Part shown: piece after piece, positions 63,736-64,000 of the stretch | How positions within the stretch are numbered: the first letter of the stretch is position 1 | Layout: each line of letters starts with the position of its first letter | Assembly: GCA_015060455.1 (NCBI GenBank) | Contig: SUYM01000004.1 | Location: forward strand, 1-64,000 | Source: Bacteroidales bacterium | GTDB taxonomy: Bacteria; Bacteroidota; Bacteroidia; Bacteroidales; UBA932 | DNA: 64,000 nucleotides | Reading direction: 5' to 3' | The notes under the pieces: model-generated | Databases searched by the model: none | What the model was told of the DNA's origin: nothing | The model's input: only the letters and a program-made list of their open reading frames with translations | Position numbers and translations under genes: made by a program

Positions 63736-63780
63736 ATCCGCAGAAAGCGCAGCGCCCCTGCCGCCTTTCTGCGGATTTTT
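63736..63780 (+). terminator. Intrinsic terminator of the EF-G paralog gene
   Basis: A 12-bp perfect stem (ATCCGCAGAAAG against CTTTCTGCGGAT, 63736-63747 and 63765-63776), a 17-nt loop with its own small stem, and a T run. Confidence 0.88.
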
Positions 63781-64000
63781 AATGATTATCCGTCATCAGT
63801 GCAGTAAACTGTTCGCGCTTCCTACCTGCTCCGTCCGTAAAACAGGCAAAATTACGGACGTAGAATGCATTTCGCTGCCTTGCATCCGTAAAACGGGCCT
63901 AATCACGGACGGAGAATGCATTTCGCTGCCTTGCATCCGTAAAACAGGCGAAATTACGGACGGAGCAAGCATTTTGCCGCCTTGCATCCGTAAAACAGGC
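63781..64000 (+). repeat. Family C repeat array, at least four units, continuing past the window
   Basis: After an 81-bp segment shared with 16302-16382 (one difference), units beginning CATCCGTAAAAC follow at 51-bp intervals with tails such as GAATGCATTTCGCTGCCTTG. Each unit holds a palindrome CCGT...ACGG. The array continues beyond base 64000. Confidence 0.85.

Noticed and set aside
63796..63987. A minus-strand frame encoding a 17-residue repeat (MQGSEMHSPSVIRPVLR type)
   Set aside because: The repeated peptide simply reflects the 51-bp family C DNA units read in one frame; no start context, signal or family pattern supports a gene.
63781..64000. CRISPR array
   Set aside because: The units are nearly identical over their full 51-bp length, with palindromes and no unique spacers, and no cas gene is near.

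Overview
The window is a chromosomal segment of a member of the order Bacteroidales. The signs are a SusC/SusD starch locus, many lipoproteins with Bacteroidetes-type lipoboxes, promoters with a TAnnTTTG -7 box, an OstA/SurA outer-membrane cluster, DUF4270, DUF3098 and FISUMP proteins, and an EF-G paralog with a degenerate GTPase centre. Base composition is moderate and third codon positions are GC-leaning. I cannot name the genus; an uncultured gut or rumen lineage is possible. No rRNA, tRNA, CRISPR array, transposase or reverse transcriptase gene was found.

Layout. 1-16.2 kb: a starch utilisation locus, with a frameshifted GH13 amylase carrying C-terminal starch-binding modules, SusC, SusD, a type I pullulanase-like lipoprotein, a small GH13 lipoprotein, a SusA-like GH13, a SusB-like GH97, a 50-residue microprotein, and a surface lipoprotein that joins a fimbrillin-like N-terminus to modules resembling the amylase tail. 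16.8-25.7 kb: DUF2442, a flavodoxin-fold oxidoreductase, a TGS-type nucleoside kinase, UvrA, an MBL hydrolase, a deoxynucleoside kinase and an acyl-CoA ligase. 25.7-34.6 kb: guaB, two PPIases (one SurA-like), an OstA-like protein with Asp-Ser-Leu repeats, and a PEGA/FISUMP protein whose C-terminus looks like a diversity-generating retroelement (DGR) variable region. 35-39.2 kb: DUF4886, TlpA-like protein, UvrC, acyl carrier protein. 39.2-44.6 kb: DUF4270, GT5-like protein, ftsX, DUF3098, uppP, lpxH. 44.7-48 kb: proC, proB, proA. 48-51.6 kb: DUF4091/GH123-like protein, Xaa-Pro aminopeptidase, DUF456. 51.7-58.8 kb: asd, a GIY-YIG nuclease, metY, thrA and divergent tnaA. 58.9-63.7 kb: mrp, rnhB, an XRE regulator, a 61-residue protein and an EF-G2-type gene.

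How the genes work together. In the starch locus SusD and the fimbrillin/starch-binding lipoprotein carry acidic residues just after the lipid cysteine, which suggests the cell surface. The small GH13, SusA-like and SusB-like lipoproteins lack them and are probably periplasmic. Starch would be bound and nicked outside, imported by SusC/D, and debranched and hydrolysed to glucose inside. There are no classical susE, susF or susR genes here. The aspartate-family genes (asd, metY, thrA) and the three proline genes form metabolic neighbourhoods. The guaB-SurA-OstA run is outer-membrane biogenesis with overlapping start and stop codons.

The intergenic DNA is unusually rich in repeats. Family A is a stuttering GTCATnCTGAGCG...GAAnnATCT motif at a dozen places. 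Family B is a roughly 120-bp element with a perfect inner palindrome in three copies. Family C consists of CGTCCG...CGGACG palindromes spaced about 51 bp apart at four loci. Inverted family A copies flank the small GIY-YIG nuclease gene, which looks like a mobile cassette. The best leads are the candidate DGR variable region, the GIY-YIG/repeat cassette, the three repeat families, the fimbrillin/starch-binding fusion with its upstream microprotein, and the EF-G paralog lacking the catalytic histidine.
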